Under the pieces are notes generated by a model. That model searched no databases and was not told the DNA's origin. It saw only the letters and a program-made list of their open reading frames with translations. Below are positions 59,303-64,000 of a stretch of 64,000 nt of DNA, in pieces (the stretch's first letter is position 1; each line of letters opens with the position of its first letter). The position numbers and the translations under genes are program-made. Origin of the DNA: Camillea tinctor (Eukaryota > Ascomycota > Sordariomycetes > Xylariales > Xylariaceae); contig MU394073.1 in NCBI GenBank assembly GCA_022578605.1, positions 434,001 to 498,000 on the forward strand, written 5' to 3'.

Positions 59303-60933
59303 GGAAGAGGGTATACACGAGGATGATCTGGTGGATGGATGCTGGTACGCACATCATGAATTTTGAGTGATATCTTGTTTTTCTCCTTTCCCCCTGAATT
59401 TACCTGCCCTCATTAGAGGCGTTTTCGGACAAAGTGGACGTCAAAGTTTTCGACAAAAAAATCATCTGCATGGCGTTTCTTTTCCTTTTTTTTTTTTTAC
59501 TATCGCTCTTTTTTTTTCTCTTCATGTTTAGTTTCACCTAGTTAGTATCCATGATGTGGGCATATCGATCATATGGGCGACTAGGGCTAGTTGTAGCGGT
59601 ATGAAATATATAGGAGAGTCGAAAGAGAAAGGGCCCGGAGGGAGCAGGTTATGTTAGGCAGGGATTGAGTGAAGGTTGGAGTACCTCCACAGCCCAAGAG
59701 TTATGCATTTATTTGGTTTGATGGGAACGGTAATAACGACTTATATAGATGCTAAGGACGAAGAAGAAGGAAGAGAAGGGGTTCAGGGTTTCCCATCGTC
59801 AGGACGGTATATCCTAAGTAGCTGTTAAGTATCTAGACATGATGTAGGTAGATAGGCATTCACGTCTACTTATATGCCTTACATCATCCTGAACAGTATT
59901 TCATTTCACATAGCCAGCCACCTCTATTCTTGGATATATTCTATCCACTTCTATCATTTTCTTTCTATATTCTTTTAATTTTTATTCCCTCTCCCATTAT
60001 CTCCGATCTCTACCTATAATGGCCTATGTTCATATATCCAACAGGCGTATTCTATTTCGAAGAGCTTGGAGAGGAGATACACACCTCGCGGTGGTGAATG
60101 GTGACAACTCTGGCATTCAGCAATGTTCAGAACTCGATAGACCATAACACTTCCTGGGACTATCATAAATATAGCGGATATAGGCAAATTATACATCATT
60201 TATTTGCGGATTACCTTAGGTGATAAGCGCTCCAGAGTTTCACTAAGACTTTCGCGCGTCGTGAGGTCTTTAGAGACGTTGAGAGACTATGCTATTTATT
60301 CCCTAGTGACACAGATAAATACCTCCATCCCCCTCTCTACATTATACACAATTAATATTATGAGACTATCCATACATGCATTCATTCGTTGCCCGATGAC
60401 TGCCCGTTCCCCTCTCCTCAATTTCATCATTAGCCAAGACGCGGCTGGGATGGTTCCGTTTCGGGGCTCGTCCGACGTGCCGGAAAGAACCCTCTTCAAC
60501 ACGACCTACGCTGAGTAGGTAGTCCGCGCTAATGCGGCGTTGAAGCCGTACCTTGCTCCTGTAACGCCGTCCACAAAAGAAATACGTGTGTTACCACACA
60601 CGAAACCCCTTATGCTCTGCACCCTGACCCATGCGCTTAACGTAATAGTTCCAACCTTCGTGATATATATACGTGTTCATCAGTTCGTGTGGCGAGCTTC
60701 GTCATCGAGTCAATAGTACAGCTGGGCGAATGGGGGATGATATTCCTCAGTGAACAGGGAAGTGGGAGGCAAAAAGACATCGAGACATCCGATCGCCGTT
60801 TCTATCGTTCGGAGCCGGAAGTGGACACAGACGAGCCCGAGCCTAGATTATTCGACTTCCGCAGACTGAGCCGATTCGATCGCGACGGCGAGGATTTTGG
60901 AGATGAGAGTGAAGAATTCGACTTCCTCCGTTT
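59303..60933. other. Intergenic between converging genes
   Basis: 1.6 kb between the kinase stop and the ArfGAP stop. Contains poly-T tracts near 59487-59498 and 59510-59518 and AT-rich DNA; no gene recognised. Confidence 0.5.
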
Positions 60934-63900
60934 CTATCGTTCGGGAATCGGCGACTTGGCCAGGCGCCCGCCAGCACTGATACGCTTTTGGAGCCTGGCG
61001 TCCTTATCGCGCTGGATCCTCTCACTTGGACTCGGACTGAGAGCTTGCGGCATCGACGAGCCCGAGGCTTCGATAGCAGCGTTCCGACCACGCTTCTGAT
61101 CAACGTATAACTGAGCACTATGACTCAGAGGGAACGCAGGTGGGGTTGTAGGTATTTCAGCACCATTCTGGACCAACATCTCTGCTATGGGGAAAGGAAC
61201 AACACGGGCTTCAGGCTCGGATCGTGAGACCGGGGCCATGTTAGGTGACGGTGGGGCAGGATCTGCTGCTGCTAGAGCTAGATAAACCGCGTGGGTGCCA
61301 CGAGACTTGTCAAGGACATTAGGGTTGGCTTTGAGGGCCAAGGCGTAAATCACTTGCTGTATCTCGTTGCGCTTTATCGCTGCAAGCAGAGTGTCGTCGG
61401 GGGTTGGATATCGTGACAGAGTTGCTGATATGGGTTCTACAAAGGCCCTGTCCACATACTTGGCCGTGATAAATTTAAGACGTTGCTCTCTGGTGGCCTG
61501 AGGGCTAGGCTTAATACTTGGATCTAGCTTGGCTTCCCAGACCATGTTGGAGACCCTATTCCCAACAAGAAGCAACAACTCGATAATATCGGGGGTGAAA
61601 GATGTAATGTCCAGTGTTAGAGAACGTATTTTACTGATATGGGTCCCCAGGGACCGATGAATACCGCTGCACTCAATGCACACGATGATGGCAAGGTTGA
61701 TAGAAACCCATTCGACCTTGGAGCCGCCGCCACAGTCGGCGCACCAACAGTTGCCTTGGTCATTGTCTCGAAGGGTTTGGAGGAGCTTGTCTGGGCTTTC
61801 GTCGTAGCTGCTGCTGGGTGTTCGGGAAGTACCAGGGCGTGCCCCGACTGTGGTACGCCGTGAGGGCGGAGCCGAGCTTGAAGATATGTAGCCTCCGGAT
61901 GAGCCATGGTTGACAGAACTACTCTTTCCAGTCAGGATAGATCCAATATCCCGTTTGAGGCTCGTACTAGAGCCGCCAGTAGACGCCGGTTTCTCTTTAA
62001 GCCCGTGGCCTTCAACAGCGCTCTGGAGGGCATTGTTGATCGAGAGGATCCAGCTGCTCATGTCTTCCCCAGAGGTAGCCTGGTACACCCTCTTATAATG
62101 AGGCGTGATGACCTCGAAACAGAACCGACGCTCCGCGTTGCGCGCTTCACGTACAGACGCCATGCGGAGGTCAATTGGATCCATATGTAAGTCAAGTTTC
62201 TGCTTCCAGTTACTGTATTCTGACAGCTTGCCTTGGTCGAGGACGACCCAAAATCTATGCATGGTCAGACTAGCTGAAGGAGGTCTTGGATCGAAATCTT
62301 TTGTGTACTTACTTGTGCCATCCCTGCTTGTTCAATGACAAGGGATCTACGTGGGTACCTGGTCGATTCAAGGCCCAAAGAAGACCTTCTTTTCGGTGAC
62401 TCGAGTTTTTCTCTGCGATAGTGAGTTGGGCGATATCTCTCTCCTCAAGATCACGTATACCCTTGAATTTAGAAGTCTGCGAAGGGCTGTTGACAGTAGC
62501 GTGCCCGAGACTGCCGGGAGATCTAGAGAGATCCGCAACTGTTGTCGTTGTCGCCACCGAAGTGCCAGTTGGAATCGCCTTCAGTTGAGAACTGGTACTA
62601 TCGGCTCGGCCAAGCTCAGAATCCGAGGTATATTGTATGCCATTTGTACTAGTTATGTCTTTATTACCGTTATTTGTTGCTGTGCTAGACGTTGCAGCGA
62701 CGGTCTCCGGTTCGTTATACTGGAGGTTGCTCTTCTCCAACACGCGCCTCTTTTCCTCTCGTTCACGTCTCTGGTATTGAAATTCCTTGTCGGCTTCATG
62801 GACTTCGTTTGTCAAGGCCTCTAATTGCGGCAGTAAGCCATCAACTTTCTTAGCGGTAGTTAGGAAAGTCCTTGCTTGTGTGTCGGCGTATTTCGTCAAG
62901 TGGGACAGAACCTCCTGTTCCTTGCGACCGCCGTGTAGATCTTGCATAAACGAAGAATAATCGAACCGTTTTAGCTCAAAATTGCGCCTTTTCGTTTGGT
63001 ACTTCGTATCGCTGTCAGCCAGCTTCTTGGTTTTCACAGAATCCTGTCTTTGACCGAGATACCGCGACACGTAGGCATAATAGTCCTTGCTCTCCTCCTC
63101 GAAATCGCGTCTCTTCGACTCGGCTTGTTTTATGTCGTACGTATACAGCTTGCTAATGGGTTCAATAATAAGTCTCTGTAGATTAACAGCATTCTGTCGT
63201 TCATAAGCGAGTATCTCCCGCGCAATTTTATCGAAGTAGTGGTCTATGGCCGGTTGCACGGCGTTGGCGTTAGTAGCAGACGCTTCTCTGAGAGCATCCA
63301 TGAAGGTCGTGTAGGCGTCATTGGCCTCGAGCTGGGCAGTGTGCGCTTGTTCAGCTTTCTTCAAGACCTTCTTCATTTGTGTTCGCATATTCCCTGTTTT
63401 CTGTTCTAATGCCTTGATCGTGGCTCGGAACACCGGCCCATCATCACTAATGGTCATGTCCTCTCCTGGTCGGGGACAGGCTATATCCAATTTGACAGAC
63501 TCCCTAGTAGTCTGCGCAGTGATAGGTACAGGGGCCAATGTGTCTTGTTGGAGATTAAGTGGCGAGCTGGGTTCATCTTGTTCGATAATACGAGATTCCA
63601 TAGAATGAGTCGAGGCCACACGGATCTTGGGGGGCACTGCTAGTTGAAAGGCTGGGGTTGGGGAATTAGGAAGACTAGGTACGAAAGTATCTACCCAGGA
63701 GAAAGTTAGCCCGAGGACGACGAAAGGGGAGGAGGCAAACTGACTAGTCACCCAGAATGAAAAAGTGGCCAGAGGATGTAAACAGTGTGCTCTCTGGTCA
63801 TATTCGACGAACTGTTCCCAGCATTAGTATGCGCCTGGCGTGCCAGAGGTAACTTGCTACGCACGCTGCAAACATTTTTCCATCCTCCACCTCTATCTTC

Positions 63901-64000
63901 TATTGTCTTCGGAGGCTTCCACTTCCACGACCACTCAAAGCTAACCGAAGGGGTTCCGCCCGTAGTGAACTCGCCCACTAGCTCGACATTTGCGTTCTTG
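60934..64000 (-). CDS. BAR-PH-ArfGAP protein, 5' end off the right edge
   Basis: An Arf GTPase-activating protein for vesicle traffic, ACAP/centaurin-like in layout. Exons seen: 64000-63874 (partial), 63811-62313 and 62254-60934; introns 63812-63873 (CTAAT branch) and 62255-62312 (GTAAGT). The long frame has no ATG at its upstream limit (63751 is GTG), whereas splicing gives WKN joined to FVEYDQRAHC, which fits the family, so the true start lies beyond base 64000. After an N-terminal domain (GEFTTGGTPSVSFEWSWKW) come a BAR-like coiled coil, a PH domain (from GLLWALNRPG to SWILSINNAL), and the ArfGAP zinc finger with CWCADC and CIECSGIHRSLG, including the catalytic Arg. Ankyrin-like repeats and a basic tail follow. 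About 980 residues are visible. Intact as far as it goes. Confidence 0.92.

Noticed and set aside
61639..62190. Plus-strand open frames within the ArfGAP gene
   Set aside because: Antisense to well-supported ArfGAP/PH coding sequence.

Overview
This window is nuclear DNA of a filamentous ascomycete (Pezizomycotina, most likely a sordariomycete). The evidence is gene structure: short 50-150 nt introns with GTAWGT-like donors and CTAAC-type branch sites. The gene set agrees: a DUF7708/NACHT NLR, a SUN-family wall protein, a fungal complex I 17.8 kDa subunit, a PRD-4/Cds1 kinase and a BAR-PH-ArfGAP. Finer placement is not possible by eye. Intergenic DNA is full of TAGGTA/TACCTA-type low-complexity words and homopolymers.

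Layout. 1-1469: an M28 aminopeptidase cut by the left edge. 2833-10295: an accessory block with two multi-exon genes that look decayed, a NACHT-type NLR and an SNF2/Rad5-like helicase. Both carry premature stops, and in addition the NLR has two frameshifts and the helicase a lost splice donor. 11118-17225: an Fmp42-like MFS transporter and a SUN-family (GH132) wall protein. About 17.2-32.4 kb is gene-poor and partly very AT-rich; its only recognisable gene is a cytochrome P450 (24160-25934) with one in-frame stop.

32.4-64.0 kb is a normal, GC-richer housekeeping region: a C2H2 transcription factor, ribosomal protein S15 (uS19), complex I subunit NUO17.8 divergent from the ER nucleotide-exchange factor SIL1, a membrane-anchored AAA-type ATPase, a 994-residue single-pass membrane protein, 3-hydroxyanthranilate dioxygenase (BNA1) divergent from a CTR copper transporter, a PCD1-like Nudix hydrolase, a disordered protein, a Chk2-type checkpoint kinase, and a BAR-PH-ArfGAP that runs off the right edge.

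The window therefore joins a decaying accessory/AT-rich left half to a conserved right half. Several of the stop codons on the left are of the kind RIP produces (CpA to TpA), which suggests RIP-like or relaxed decay of an NLR/helicase pair. I see no intact transposon, CRISPR array, rRNA or convincing tRNA, and no clear candidate for a new molecular system. The most unusual content is the decayed NLR-helicase block and its splice-site peculiarities. All exon boundaries were read by eye from splice consensus, reading-frame continuity and remembered family motifs; no alignment was run.
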